Source of the DNA: Streptomyces sp. WAC08241
GTDB lineage: Bacteria > Actinomycetota > Actinomycetes > Streptomycetales > Streptomycetaceae
Reading direction: 5' to 3'
DNA length: 64,000 nt
Assembly (NCBI GenBank): GCA_007858575.1
Contig: CP042279.1
Location: 6,975,001 to 7,039,000 of the forward strand
A model generated the notes under the pieces. That model was given only the letters and a program-made list of their open reading frames with translations, was not told where the DNA came from and searched no databases. This document shows, one piece after another, positions 19,490-30,336 of this stretch. The position numbers and the translations under genes are program-made. Within the stretch, counting starts at the first letter, position 1, and each line of letters begins with the position of its first letter.

Positions 19490-19738
19490 TCAGCCCTGGT
19501 GCTTCAGGATGTAGTCGACGGCGTCGCCCACGGTCTTGAGGTTCTTGACGTCCTCGTCCGGGATCTTGACCTCGAAACGCTCCTCGGCGGCGACGACGAC
19601 CTCGACCATGGACAGCGAGTCGACGTCCAGGTCGTCGGTGAAGGACTTGTCGAGCTCGACGTCCTCGGTCGGGATGCCGGCGATCTCGTTGACGATCTCG
19701 GCGAGACCTTCGACGATCTGCTCCTGGGTGAAGGCCAT
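19490..19738 (-). CDS. acpP: acyl carrier protein
   Basis: 82-residue carrier that holds the growing acyl chain on a phosphopantetheine arm. The attachment Ser is in TDDLDVDSLSMVEVVVAAEE (DSL motif). The protein is acidic and has the usual four-helix pattern; intact frame. Start ATG 19738 with AAGGAG 7 bases upstream. It lies between fabH and fabF in the same operon, 55 bp from fabH and 79 bp from fabF. Confidence 0.98.
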   Translation of the reverse strand: MAFTQEQIVEGLAEIVNEIAGIPTEDVELDKSFTDDLDVDSLSMVEVVVAAEERFEVKIPDEDVKNLKTVGDAVDYILKHQG

Positions 19739-19793
19739 GGTGGCGCTCCTTCTGTGATTGCTTCGGTAAGGGGCTTCCGGGAGATCCGGGTGC

Positions 19794-20824
<1,031 letters not shown>

Positions 20825-20842
20825 GCTTCTCGACACTCCTAG

Positions 20843-21766
20843 TCAGACGGCCGCGTGCTCGGCGACGAGCGTACGGGCCGCGTCGAGGTCGTCGGGAGTC
20901 TTCAGGGCGACCGTGGCCACACCCTGCAGCGCCCGCTTGGCGATGCCGGTCAGGGTGCCGCCGGGGCACACCTCGATCAGCGCCGTCGCGCCCAGGTCGT
21001 GGAAGGTCTCCATGCACAGGTCCCAGCGGACCGGGTTCGCGACCTGGCCGACCAGCCGGGACACGACCTCGGCGCCGTCCATGACGACCTGGCCGTCCTT
21101 GTTGGAGACGTAGCGGGTGGTCGGAGCGGCCGGCGACAGCAGTGCCGCCGCCTCCTCCAGCTTCGCCACCGCCGGGGCCATGTGGTGCGTGTGGAAGGCA
21201 CCGGCCACCTTGAGCGCCACGACCCGGCGGACGCCTCGGGCTTGTCCGCCTCCAGGGCGGCCAACTGCTCCAGGGTGCCGGCGGCCACGATCTGGCCCGC
21301 GCCGTTCACGTTCGCGGCCGTCAGGCCGAGCTTCTCCAGGTGCGGGACGGTCACCTCGGGGTCGCCGCCGAGCAGCGCCGACATGCCGGTCGGGGCGATC
21401 GCGGCGGCCTCCGCCATCGCGAGTCCGCGGGTCCGCACGAGACGCAGCGCCGCCGTGTCGTCGAGGACGCCCGCGAACGCGGCCGCGGTGAACTCGCCGA
21501 CGCTGTGACCGGCGACGACGCCGGGCGCGAGGTCGTCGCCGAGCGCGGCGGCGGAGAGCAGGCCGGCGGCGACGAGGAGGGCTGCGCCACGGCGGTGTCA
21601 CGGATCTCGTCCGCGTCCGCCTTCGTGCCGTAGTGGGCGAGGTCGAGCCCGATGGCGTCGGACCAGGCCGCCACGCGGTCGGCGGCGCCGGGGAGTTCGA
21701 GCCAGGGGTCAGGAAGCCGGGCGTCTGGGCGCCTTGGCCGGGAGCGACGAGTACGAGCACCCTCAC
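20843..21766 (-). CDS. fabD: malonyl-CoA:ACP malonyltransferase
   Basis: Loads malonate onto the carrier protein. About 308 residues. Active Ser in APGVVAGHSVGEFTAAAFAG (GHSVG), catalytic His in LKVAGAFHTHHMAPAVAKLE, start motif VLVLVAPGQGAQTPGFL. Three C/G-run deletions (near 21239, 21587, 21710). Start GTG 21766 or GTG 21760; no strong Shine-Dalgarno separates them. First gene of the fab operon. The 82-bp gap to fasR carries the promoter. In Streptomyces it may also feed malonyl units to polyketide synthases. Confidence 0.96.
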   Translation of the reverse strand: MRVLVLVAPGQGAQTPGFLTPGSNSPAPPTAWRPGPTPSGSTSPTTARRRTRTRSVTPPWRSPPRRRRPALRRRARRRPRARRRRRSQRRRVHRGRVRGRPRRHGGAASRADPRTRDGGGRRDRPDRHVGAARRRPRGDRPAPGEARPDGRERERRGPDRGRRHPGAVGRPGGGQARGVRRVVALKVAGAFHTHHMAPAVAKLEEAAALLSPAAPTTRYVSNKDGQVVMDGAEVVSRLVGQVANPVRWDLCMETFHDLGATALIEVCPGGTLTGIAKRALQGVATVALKTPDDLDAARTLVAEHAAV

Positions 21767-21848
21767 ACTCTCTCTTGGGGACGGCTCCGAGCGCCCGTGG
21801 GGACAAGGACGAAGAACCGTCGGGGAATTGTTGGTGTTCGACAAAAGT
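21767..21848 (-). promoter_or_regulatory. fabD operon promoter and probable FasR-binding region
   Basis: The only gap between fasR and fabD and AT-richer than its surroundings. It contains TTGT-N9-ACAA (21829-21845), a short inverted repeat. In S. coelicolor FasR binds just upstream of fabD and activates the operon; that this repeat is the site here is inference. Confidence 0.55.
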
Positions 21849-23028
21849 CTAGGACTGTGTGTCGCCGTCGGCCAAGCGTCCCAGGATGAGCGCGATCCGC
21901 AGGGTGAAGGCGGAGCGGACGTCGGAGGGTGACCAGCCGGTGACGTCGGTCACACGTCGGAGCCGGTAGCGCACGGTGTTCGGGTGGACGAAGAGCATCC
22001 GCGCCGCGCCTTCCAGGCTGCTCGCCTGCTCCAGGTACACACTGAGAGTTTCCAGAAGCGCCGACCCCGCTTCCTCCAGTGGTCTGTAGATCTCCTCCAC
22101 CAACTGCTCGCGTGCCGAAGGGTCCGAGGCGATGGCGCGCTCCGGAAGGAGATCGTCCGCGAGGACGGGCCGCGGCGCGTCCTGCCAGGCCGAGCACGCC
22201 TTGAGCCCGGCCGCGGCGGCCTGCGCGGAACGCGTCGCCGCGAGCAGGTCCGGCACCACGGGACCGGCCACGACGGGACCCGCCGCGTACGGCCCGATCA
22301 GTGCCTTCGCCACGGCGAGGGATTGTCGCTGCCGCCCGCGATCACGACGAGGCGGTTGCCCAGGACCCCGGTGAGCACCTGGAGCTTGGCGTGCCGGGCG
22401 GCCCGGCGGATCGCCTCCACCGTCAGTTCGCTGTCCCCGTCCGGAGCCGTGCCGAGCAGGACGCACACGTGCTCCGGGGAGTTCCAGCCGAGCGCGGCGG
22501 CCCGCGACACTGCCCCTCGTCCGCCTCGCCGGACAGCACGGCGTTCACGACGAGCGACTCCAGGCGGGCGTCCCACGCGCCCCGGGCCTCGGCGGCCTGC
22601 GCGTACACCTGGGCGGTGGCGAAGGCGATCTCCCGGGCGTAGACGAGGAGCGCCTCGCGGAGCACCGACTCGTCGCCCGGGGCGGCGACCTCCTCGATCG
22701 CGGACTCCATCACCTCGATGGTGGTCCGGACCATCTCCACGGTCTGGCGCAGGGTGATCGCCCGGGTCAGCTCGCGGGGCGCGGTGCCGAAGACGTCCGT
22801 CGAGATCGCCTGCGGGGTCTCCGGGTGCCGGAACCACTCCGTGAACGCGGCGATGCCGGCCTGGGCGACCAGTCCGATCCACGACCGGTTCTCGGGCGGC
22901 ATCGCGCGGTACCACGACAGCGTCTCGTCCATGCGGGCGATGGCGCCGGCGGCGAGCCGCCCCGAGGACTGTTCGAGGCGCTTCAGGGTCGCGGCGTGCG
23001 GATGGGAGGCGTTCACGGGTTCAGGCAC
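21849..23028 (-). CDS. fasR: FasR, PucR/CdaR-type activator of fatty acid synthesis
   Basis: Transcriptional activator of about 393 residues. The C-terminal PucR helix-turn-helix reads LEGAARMLFVHPNTVRYRLR, RVTDVTGWSPSDVRSAFTLR. The N-terminal part (LSWYRAMPPENRSWIGLVAQ, AITLRQTVEMVRTTIEVMES) is the sensor region of this group. Position directly upstream of fabD is the known place of fasR in Streptomyces, where it activates fabDHPF. Two frameshifts near 22325 and 22513. GTG 23028 begins VPEPVNASHPHAATLKRL. Identity rests on sequence type plus conserved gene order. Confidence 0.93.
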
Positions 23029-23118
23029 GGGGACAAGACTGCCTTATCCGGACGCCGGCGTGCGGGGCCGGGGCGGGTTCCCTCCGGCGGGGGCGGCCGG
23101 ACGATTACGGTGGGGCCC

Positions 23119-23777
23119 GTGATACGCATCCAGCGCGCGGGCGAGCGCCACCCCGGCGGCGACCCGGCGGCGGGCATCGTCACCCGGCACGCCTTCTCCT
23201 TCGGCCCGCACTACGACCCGGACAACCTCCGCTTCGGCTCGCTGATCGCCTGCAACGAGGAGCGCCTCGCCCCGGGGCCGGCTTCGACGAGCACCCGCAC
23301 GGCCACACCGAGATCGTCACCTGGGTCGTGGAGGGCGAACTCACCCACCGCGACTCGACGGGCCGCGCGACCCTCGTCCGCGCGGGCGACCTCCAGCACC
23401 TCAGCGCGGCGTCCGGCGTCCGCCACGTCGAACGCAACGACGGCGACGCCCCGCTGACCTTCGTACAGATGTGGCTCGCCCCGCTGTCGTTCGACGGGGA
23501 ACCGGCGTACGAGGTGGTCCGGGGACACGGCGGAGACCTGACATACGAGGTTCCGGGCGCGACCCTGCGCGTCCACCGCCTGGAGAAGGACGAGCGGACA
23601 CCGCTCCCGGACGGCGACTTCGCGTACGTCCACGTGACCCGCGGCACGGTCCGCGTCGGCACCGAGGACCTCGCTCCCGGCGACGCGGCCCGCGCCACCG
23701 ACGAGAAGGGCCTCACCCTGCTCGCGACCGGCGACGCGGAGGTCCTGGTGTGGGAGATGCGGCGCCCGGCCGTTTGA
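23119..23777 (+). CDS. pirin family protein
   Basis: Bicupin, about 219 residues, iron-binding; some bacterial pirins oxidise quercetin or modulate metabolic enzymes. The metal site is in GFDEHPHGHTEIVTWVVEGE (His, His, Glu), followed by DLQHLSAASGVRHVERN. The C-terminal cupin (YEVPGATLRVHRLEKDERTP) is shorter. One G of a G5 run is missing near 23278. GTG 23119 begins VIRIQRAGERHPGGDP; GGTGGGG precedes it. Single gene between fasR (divergent) and a convergent helical-repeat gene. Confidence 0.9.
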
Positions 23778-23800
23778 AGCGGTGGGGTGGCATCGCCGTG

Positions 23801-24842
23801 CTAGAAGGGCGGCTCCACGGAGTACCCGTCCTCCCGGCGGGGACGGCGCGGTCTTCGCCTCGGCGGCGCGCTGCTCGGCCACGGCGTCGGCAAGGCGCCC
23901 GGCGGCGCCGAGGAGGCCGGCCCTGACGACACGGGGGTCGGTCCACGGATCCGGGTGGGCTTCGACCACGGCGACCGCCTCTCGGCACGGCCGAGACCGG
24001 CGAGGGCGAAGGCCCGCCACAAGGCCGAGGAGAGCCAGGCCCGGTACCCGTCCCAGTCGTCGGCGGCGAGGGCGTCGCGCATCACCGTCTCGGCTTCCCG
24101 GACCCGGCCGTGGTCCCACAGGGCGCGAGCGTGGACGGGCAGCGTGGTGCGCGCGTCCTGCCCGGTGGCCAGCTCGCGCAGCTCGTCCAGCCGGCCGTGA
24201 CGTGCCAGCAGTTCGGCGTAGGCGACGAGGGTGTCCTCGGAGAGGAAGCGGCGCCGGGCGATGTCCTCGCCGAGGATCCGGATCGCCTCGTCGGCGCGGC
24301 CCGCGCGTTCCAGCACCCGCGCCTGGAGCTCCTGCGCGTTCGAACGCCCATAATCCCACAAGCCCTCGTCGCGGGACCGTCGCGCGGCCTCGGCGTGCGG
24401 TGATCTCCACCAGGACCGTCCGGATCCACGACTCGCCGAGGTGCGGCACGAGCAGGTCGACGGCCTCGTCCACACGCCCCGTCCCGGCGAGCAGCTCGGC
24501 GAAGTCACGGCACACGAACTCCGAGGCGAGGCCCTCCTCGTCCGGGCGGACCAGATCCAGGGCCTCGTCCGTCCGGCCCGCCCGCGACAGGATCTCCGCC
24601 TTCGCCCACAGAGCCGCCCGCCACCCGGCCGCGACGAACGGCTCCATCACCTCCAGCGCCCGCCCGAACCCGCCCGACCGGCACAGCTCCTCCGCCGCGC
24701 CCTCCGCGCAGAACCACTCGCCGCGCTCCTGCGCCGCCCGGACGACCAGGTCCGGGTGACCGTGCTCCAGCAGGAGAGCCACGCTCTTCGGAGAGATGCC
24801 ACGGTGCCGGCTCGCCTGCCACGCAAGATCGTCCACGTTCAA
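23801..24842 (-). CDS. helical-repeat (TPR-like) protein of unknown function
   Basis: About 345 residues built of alpha-helical pairs rich in Ala, Arg, Leu. Examples are SVALLLEHGHPDLVVRAAQE, LWAKAEILSRAGRTDEALDL, ELQARVLERAGRADEAIRIL and ELLARHGRLDELRELATGQ. The [RA]AGRxDEAxxL pattern repeats about every 34-36 residues, as in tetratricopeptide proteins, so it is likely a protein-binding scaffold. It has no enzyme motif, signal or membrane segment. Two frameshifts (near 24390 and 23985). Start TTG 24842 or GTG 24836 lacks a clear ribosome site. Divergent from the RNA ligase-like gene with 42 bp between. Confidence 0.65.
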
Positions 24843-24884
24843 GGAGCCGCGCCGGCCGCGGCGGAGCTGACACCATGCGGTGCC

Positions 24885-25428
24885 ATGGCAGACGACAGCA
24901 CGAGTGGGTTCCGGGCGGGACGGACGGCGCTCGTCGTCCGGATCCCGGAGGCGGAGCCGGTGGTCGGCGGATGGCGCGAGCGATTCGACCCTCGGCCCGG
25001 GCCGGGGTCCCGGCCCACGTCACCGTGCTCTTCCCGTTCCTCGACGCGAGCCGGGTGGACGCGTCCGTCCATGCCGCGCTCACGGACGTGCTGGGCGGCC
25101 ACCCGTCCTTCGACCTGCGGTTCGGGACGTGCGGTCGGTTTCCTGACGTGCTGTACCTCGTTCCCGAACCCGACACGCCACTGAGGCGGCTCACGGAGGC
25201 GATCACCGAGCGGTGGCCCGAGGCCCGCCGTACGGCGGTCGGTTCACCGGGATCGCCCCGCACCTGACCGTCGCGCAGGGCCAGGAGGACACCGTCCTGG
25301 CGGAGATCGAGACCGACCTCGCGGGCGGGCTCCCGTTCACCTCCCGCGTCTCGTCGGTCGAACTCCTCGTCCACGACGGCACGCGGTGGCGGGAACGGGC
25401 GTCGTTCGCGCTCGGCACGGACCACTGA
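24885..25428 (+). CDS. 2'-5' RNA ligase / cyclic phosphodiesterase superfamily protein
   Basis: Two-histidine (2H) phosphoesterase of about 182 residues. Both HxTx motifs are present: AGVPAHVTVLFPFLDASRVD and FTGIAPHLTVAQGQEDTVLA, with a hydrophobic strand between (VLYLVPEPDTPLRRLTEAIT). Such enzymes act on 2',3'-cyclic or 2'-5' linked nucleotides; the substrate in Streptomyces is not known. Two single deletions (near 24992 and 25233). ATG 24885 begins MADDSTSGFRAGRTALVV. Stand-alone gene. Confidence 0.85.
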
Positions 25429-25491
25429 CCGACCGACCGACCCGGCGGCTCCCGTTCCGCCCGAGAAGACGAACTGCTTCAAGACCCGCGA

Positions 25492-26502
25492 TCAGCTCCG
25501 CGTCTCCCCGCCGCGTCCAAGAGCGGCCGCACCGGGTACGACGAGCAGCTTGCCGGTGGTGCGCCGAGCCTCCAGGTCGCTGTGGGCCCGGGCGGCCTCG
25601 GACAACGCGTAGCGGCCTGTCACGGTGACCTCGAGCGCCTTGGAGCGCACCCACTCGAACACATCGGCGGCCCGTCGGAGCAGTTCGGGCCGATCGGCGA
25701 TGAAGTGCCCGAGGCTGGGCCGGATCAGGGTCAGCGAACCGCCGTGGGCGAGCCGCATCGGATCGAACGGCGGCACGGCACCACTTGCCGCGCCGAAGAG
25801 CACGAGATGGCCGCGGGCCCGCAGGCTGGCGAGGCTCGCGTCGAAGGTGTGCGCGCCGACGCCGTCGAAGACGGCCGGCAGTCCCCGACCGCCGTTGAGC
25901 CGCCTCACCTCGGCCGCGAGATCGTCGACCGCGGAGGAGAGGATCACCTCGGCGGCCCCGGCGCGCTTCGCCAGCTCGGCCTTCGCCGTGGTCGACGTCG
26001 TGCCGATCACCCTGCCGCCGAGATGGGTGACGAGCTGGGTCAGAAGCAGCCCCATGCCACCGGCAGCCGCATGCACGAGCACCGTGTCGCCCCTCTGAAC
26101 CGGGTAGGCGTCCTTGACGAGATAGTGCGCGGTCATGCCCTGGAGGAGCACGGCGGCGGCCGTCTCGAAGCCGATGTCGTCGGGCAGCGGCACCAGCCGG
26201 GAGGAGTCCACGACGGCCCGCTCGGCGTACGTACCGGGAATCTCCACCCAACCGACCCGGTCCCCGACCGCGGCGTCGGTGACGCCGGGTCCGACCTCGA
26301 CGACCGTGCCGGCGCCCTCGGAGCCCGGGGTGAAGGGCAGCGGGAGGCTGTACCGGCCTTCGCGGTGGTAGACGTCGAGGAAGTTGACCCCGGACGCGGC
26401 GACCTCCACGACCGCCTCGCCCGGACCCGGCCGCGGCTGGTCCACCTCGGCTTCCCGCAGCACCTCGGGACCGCCCACTTCGTACACCTGAATCGCTCGC
26501 AT
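25492..26502 (-). CDS. quinone oxidoreductase (zeta-crystallin type MDR)
   Basis: NADPH-dependent quinone reductase, 336 residues, intact. It begins MRAIQVYEVGGPEVLREAEV, has VAASGVNFLDVYHREGRY and PLPFTPGSEGAGTVVEVGPG, the cofactor loop TVLVHAAAGGMGLLLTQLVT, and LPAVFDGVGAHTFDASLASL. No zinc ligands. The family is cytosolic and protects against quinones by one-electron or two-electron reduction. ATG 26502 follows GGTGGGGG. No obvious operon partner: the 2H gene is convergent and DUF397 lies 173 bp upstream. Confidence 0.92.
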   Translation of the reverse strand: MRAIQVYEVGGPEVLREAEVDQPRPGPGEAVVEVAASGVNFLDVYHREGRYSLPLPFTPGSEGAGTVVEVGPGVTDAAVGDRVGWVEIPGTYAERAVVDSSRLVPLPDDIGFETAAAVLLQGMTAHYLVKDAYPVQRGDTVLVHAAAGGMGLLLTQLVTHLGGRVIGTTSTTAKAELAKRAGAAEVILSSAVDDLAAEVRRLNGGRGLPAVFDGVGAHTFDASLASLRARGHLVLFGAASGAVPPFDPMRLAHGGSLTLIRPSLGHFIADRPELLRRAADVFEWVRSKALEVTVTGRYALSEAARAHSDLEARRTTGKLLVVPGAAALGRGGETRS

Positions 26503-26675
26503 GACCCCCACCAACCCCGTTGAGGGCGCTCCGATTCCCGGCAGGCAGACCAGTCCGCCGCCCCGCTGAGAGCCGAGACGCCCGCTCTGCACCCGGGGCC
26601 GGGACAGGAGACCGAGGCCGTCCAGGGGCGACGAATGCACCACCTGCCCGTCCCCGACCTGACGAGGCGATACGC

Positions 26676-26870
26676 CTAGCGGAGCCCGTCCACGAACGTC
26701 TGCCACGCCCCGGGGCCCATGACCAGGGCCGGACCGGAGGGGTTCTTGCTGTCGCGGACCGGGACGGCACCCGGGAAGCCGTCGGCGACCTCGACGCAAT
26801 CACCGCCGCTGGTGCCGCTGTACGACGACTTCCGCCACCGCGCTCCGGTCAGGTCAGGACGGGTCTCCAT
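26676..26870 (-). CDS. DUF397 small protein
   Basis: 64 residues, complete DUF397 domain: ARWRKSSYSGTSGGDCVEVA, VPVRDSKNPSGPALVMGPGA, WQTFVDGLR. These proteins are encoded next to XRE/DUF5753 regulators throughout Streptomyces and behave as partner or antagonist of the regulator in the few studied pairs (whiJ-like, AbaA-like). It overlaps the upstream XRE gene by 17 bp, so the pair is translationally coupled. Confidence 0.95.
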   Translation of the reverse strand: METRPDLTGARWRKSSYSGTSGGDCVEVADGFPGAVPVRDSKNPSGPALVMGPGAWQTFVDGLR

Positions 26871-27678
26871 AACGTTCCTCCATCACGCGCGCGATCAGTG
26901 CCGCCGAGTCCTCGACAGAGAGGGCCGTGGCTTGCAGTCGAGCGTAACCGACGGAACGCTCCTTGATCACGGAGGGATTGGCCGTCATGTGCCCCTGGTC
27001 GTAGCTCTCGGTGTAGAAGATGGCGGGGTCGTCGTCGAACCTGAGCAGATTGAACGAGCCCATGAGCGCCGTGTGTTCTCCGGCGGAGAACGGGAGCACC
27101 TGGATGTGCACCCACGGGTTGTCGCGGAAGGTCAACAGGTGGGCCAGTTGCCCGCGCATGACCTCGCGGCTGCCCACCTTCTGCAACAGCGCGGCCTCGC
27201 TCAGCACGACCCACAGGGCCGGTGGCTCGTCGCGCTCCAGGATGCGCTGACGTTCGAGCCGGGCGGCCACCATCTCCTCGACCTTGTCCGGGTGGTCGAC
27301 GGCCAGCAGGGCCCGCGCGTACTCCGGCGTCTGCAACAGGCCGTAGACGACCTGCGCCTGGAAGACGGAGATGTACGTGGCGCGCGCCTCCAGGTCCGCG
27401 TACGGCTGGAACCATGCCGGCAGTCGGCTGTGCAGCACCAGGCCGATCAGCCGGGAGAAAGCCCCGTCCGTACCGAGTGCCGCGTCCGCCCGCTCCGAGA
27501 ACTCCCGGGTGGGGACCTTCCTCGCCGTCTCGATCTGGCCGATCAGCGACCCCGTGCAGAAGATGATGTCCCCCAACTGCTGCTGAGTGAGCCGGTGTTC
27601 CTCCCGTCGGCGGCGGAGTTCCCACCCGTAGTAGTCCAGCGGCGAAGCGCTGGGATCGAGTTCCTGAATGTTGACCAC
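26854..27678 (-). CDS. XRE helix-turn-helix regulator with DUF5753 domain
   Basis: 274 residues, intact. N-terminal XRE domain (residues about 18-75): LRRRREEHRLTQQQLGDIIF, CTGSLIGQIETARKVPTREF. The rest is DUF5753 (ATYISVFQAQVVYGLLQTPE YARALL region, then WVVLSEAALLQKVG). This WhiJ-like class has dozens of copies per Streptomyces genome and pairs with DUF397. Together the two are usually tied to developmental or antibiotic control. GTG 27678 begins VVNIQELDPSASPLDYYG. Base use is slightly less GC-biased than neighbours. Confidence 0.93.
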   Translation of the reverse strand: MVNIQELDPSASPLDYYGWELRRRREEHRLTQQQLGDIIFCTGSLIGQIETARKVPTREFSERADAALGTDGAFSRLIGLVLHSRLPAWFQPYADLEARATYISVFQAQVVYGLLQTPEYARALLAVDHPDKVEEMVAARLERQRILERDEPPALWVVLSEAALLQKVGSREVMRGQLAHLLTFRDNPWVHIQVLPFSAGEHTALMGSFNLLRFDDDPAIFYTESYDQGHMTANPSVIKERSVGYARLQATALSVEDSAALIARVMEERYGDPS

Positions 27679-27799
27679 GGTCAGTACCTCCGGCCTGCGG
27701 CTCTCCTGTCGCTGCGTCGCCGAGCGTAGTCAGAAGGTCGCGGGCCGGAGGCGTGAACCGCGTAAACCACCCCTGGGGTGGGCCCGTTGGCGCCCCGGC

Positions 27800-28957
27800 T
27801 CAGTTCAGGGCGCTCTTCGCCTTCCAGTCCGCCCAGCTCACGTTCCACGCGCCGTAGCCGTTGCCCTCGGCGACCGTGCCCTTCGTCTCGGCGCCCTTGA
27901 TCTCGAAGGGTCGCCCGGCTTGACCAGGGCGTAGAGGGCGGCGGCGTTCTCGTCGCTCATGCCGATGCAACCCGAGCTGTGGTTGGCGTTGCCGAAGTAG
28001 CGCGCGTTCCACGGGGCCGCGTGGGCGTACATGCCCGACCAGGTCAGGCGCATCGAGTAGTCGACCATCTTGTCGTAGGCGTCGCCGAGGCCGACGGTCT
28101 CCGAGTTCATGTTGATGGTGCCCTCCTTCGCCATCAGGACGGCCGTGCCCCGCCAGGAGCGCTTGTCGCCGCCGGGGTGCCGCCGGAGACCGGGATCGTA
28201 CGGACGGTACCGCCGTTCTTCCGGACGGTGAGCTCGTGGCCGTCCAGGTCGACCTTCACCACCTGGGCGTCACCGACCGTGAAGCCCGTGGCGTAGTCCC
28301 GTACGAACCAGCCGCCGCCCGAGTCCGTGCCGTTGAGGTCCGCCTTGAGCGTGACCTTCGTGCCGGGCTTCCAGTACTCCTTCGGCCGCCAGTCCGCCCG
28401 GTCCCGGCCCGACCAGTCCTTGATCCAGCCCCAGGAGCCCTCGGTGCCGTTCGAGGTCGTCACCTTGAGCTGCTTCTCGACCTCCGCCTTCTTCGTCACC
28501 GGGAGGTCGAAGACGATCGAGAGGGGTGGGCGATGCCCACGGTGGTGTTCTTGCCCGGCGCCAGGGTCAGCTTGTTGACCTTCCCGGCGGCCGGGGTGGA
28601 GAAGGACGAACGGGTCGTCGTCTCCTTGTCGTCGGCGCCCCGGGAGGTGATCTCCGCCGTGTACGTGGTGCCCGGGGCCGCCTTGCGGTCCGACGTCCAG
28701 CGCGTGCCGTTCGCGTCCGTGCGGCCGGTGAGGGGCTCGCCCTTCGCGTCGGTGACCTTCACCGCGGTCAGCTTGCCGCCCGTGGCCGTCACGGTCACCG
28801 GCTTGCCCGCCGTCCGGTCCGCGACGGTCACCTGGGCCGGCGCCGCCGGGCGCCCCGCCGCCGGTTCCTTGTCCGCCGCCTGAGCCGAGCAGGCCGTGAG
28901 GGAGACGGCCAGGGCGACGGCCGCGAGGGTGGGACGGGATGTGCGTATCGGCAGCAC
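27800..28957 (-). CDS. L,D-transpeptidase lipoprotein (YkuD) with Ig-like domains
   Basis: Cell-wall cross-linking enzyme that makes 3-3 cross-links. About 385 residues. The lipobox leader is TLAAVALAVSLTACSA (Cys about 23). Ig-like domains follow (VTVADRTAGKPVTVTATGGK; VTKKAEVEKQLKVTTSNG), then the YkuD domain with YAHAAPWNARYFGNANHSSG and CIGMSDENAAALYALVKPGD. The catalytic motif reads HSSGCIG; the usual SHGC His next to Ser is a Ser here, a known actinobacterial variation but worth checking. Frameshifts near 27908, 28165 and 28527. GTG 28957 with GGAGG 7 bases upstream. Divergent from the Fem/MurJ operon. Confidence 0.92.
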
Positions 28958-29162
28958 GGAAAGGCCTCCGCGGAGTGGGAAAGGTGGATGTTCCGGACCC
29001 TATGACGGGCGGAATCGCCCAGAGGTTGCCGCGTACCGCTGTGACGTGGACTGCGACGGAACGGTCATCGTCCGGTCACACGCGCCGCGCGGCCCCGTCG
29101 CATTCCGCTGTGAGCCTGCTGTGCGCCCCACCACCGAGGGGCGGAACCAGGAGGCCCCCGTG

Positions 29163-30336
29163 GTGTCAGCGCTGCTCGTGACGGCCGCGTCCGTCGAACG
29201 GACCGTCCCCTCCGGCTCGGTCCCGTGTCCCCGAGGCGTACCGCGCGTTCCTCGCGACCCGGACCGGGGCGGACGGGCCCAGCTTCCTCCAAGTGCCCGC
29301 GTGGGCCCGGGTGAAGGAGGGCTGGTGCCACCAGTTGGTGGGGTGGGGGCCCGAAGGGGCGGGTTGACCGGTGTCGCGCTGGTGCTGCTGCGGCCCTTCC
29401 CCGGCACCCGGAAGTACTTCGCCTACCTTCCCGAGGGGCCCGTCGCCGACTGGGCCGACCCCGACCTGGACGGATGGCTCGGGCCGCTCCTGCGGCACCT
29501 GAGGGCCTCCGGCGCCTTCGCCGTCCGCATCGGCCCCGGACCCGCCCACCGCCGCTGGAACGCCTCCACCGTCAAGGCCGCCACCGGAACCGGACGGCGG
29601 CTCTCCGACGTCCTCGCCGACGAGGTCGACCCGCTCGGGACCGCCGTCGCCGAACGCCTCCGGGCCCGGGGTGGCGGCGCTGCGGCGGCGACTCCGAGGA
29701 CGGCGCCGACGCCCAGCCCCGGCACGTCTTCCAGGTCCCGCTGACCGGCCGCAGCGCCGACGACCTGTGGTCCGGGCTCAACCAGGAATGGCGGAGGAAC
29801 GTGCGGAAGGCGCGCAAGGCGGGGTCGAGGTCACGGTCGGCTCCGCCGCCGACCTGCCCGAGTTCCACCGGCTGCTGCGGATCACCGAGGAACGGGACGG
29901 GTTCCGGCTCGGGCGGTCCCTCGCGTACTACGAGCGCCAGTACGCCGTCCTCAACGCCGAGGAGCCGGGGCGGATGAGGCTCTACCTGGCCCGGCACGAG
30001 GGCGAGGTCCTCGCCGCGCACACCATGGTCACCGTCGGCGGGCGCGTCTGGTACCAGACCGGCGCCTCCGCCGACCACCGGCGCGAGGTCCGCCCCTCCA
30101 ACGCCCTCCAGTGGCGCATGCTGCTCGACGCCCACGCCCTCGGCGCCGCCGTCTACGACCTGCGCGGGGTACCCTCCACCCTCGATCCGGACGACCGCGC
30201 CCACGGCCTCCTCCGCTGGAAGCTCGGCACGGGCGGCCGGGTCGTCGAGACGCTGGGGGAGTGGGAGACGCCGATGCACGGAGCGACCAACCAGGCGCTG
30301 TACCGCGCCTTCCGGGCGTACCTGGCCCGTCGATGA
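29163..30336 (+). CDS. Fem-type peptidoglycan aminoacyltransferase (lipid II glycyltransferase-like)
   Basis: Member of the FemX/FemA GNAT-fold family that adds the first amino acid of the interpeptide bridge to lipid II using aminoacyl-tRNA. About 385 residues. Motifs: AYRAFLATRTGADGPSFLQV, VPAWARVKEGWCHQLVGWGP, ELNQEWRRNVRKARKAGVEV-like (seen as GLNQEWRRNVRKARKAG), and GASADHRREVRPSNALQWRM with YDLRGVPSTLDPDDRAHGLL. Four frameshifts (29235, 29350, 29678, 29822). Start GTG 29163 or 29160 behind AGGAGG (29149). Its stop overlaps the murJ start (ATGA), so the lipid II bridge enzyme and the flippase are co-translated. Confidence 0.88.
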
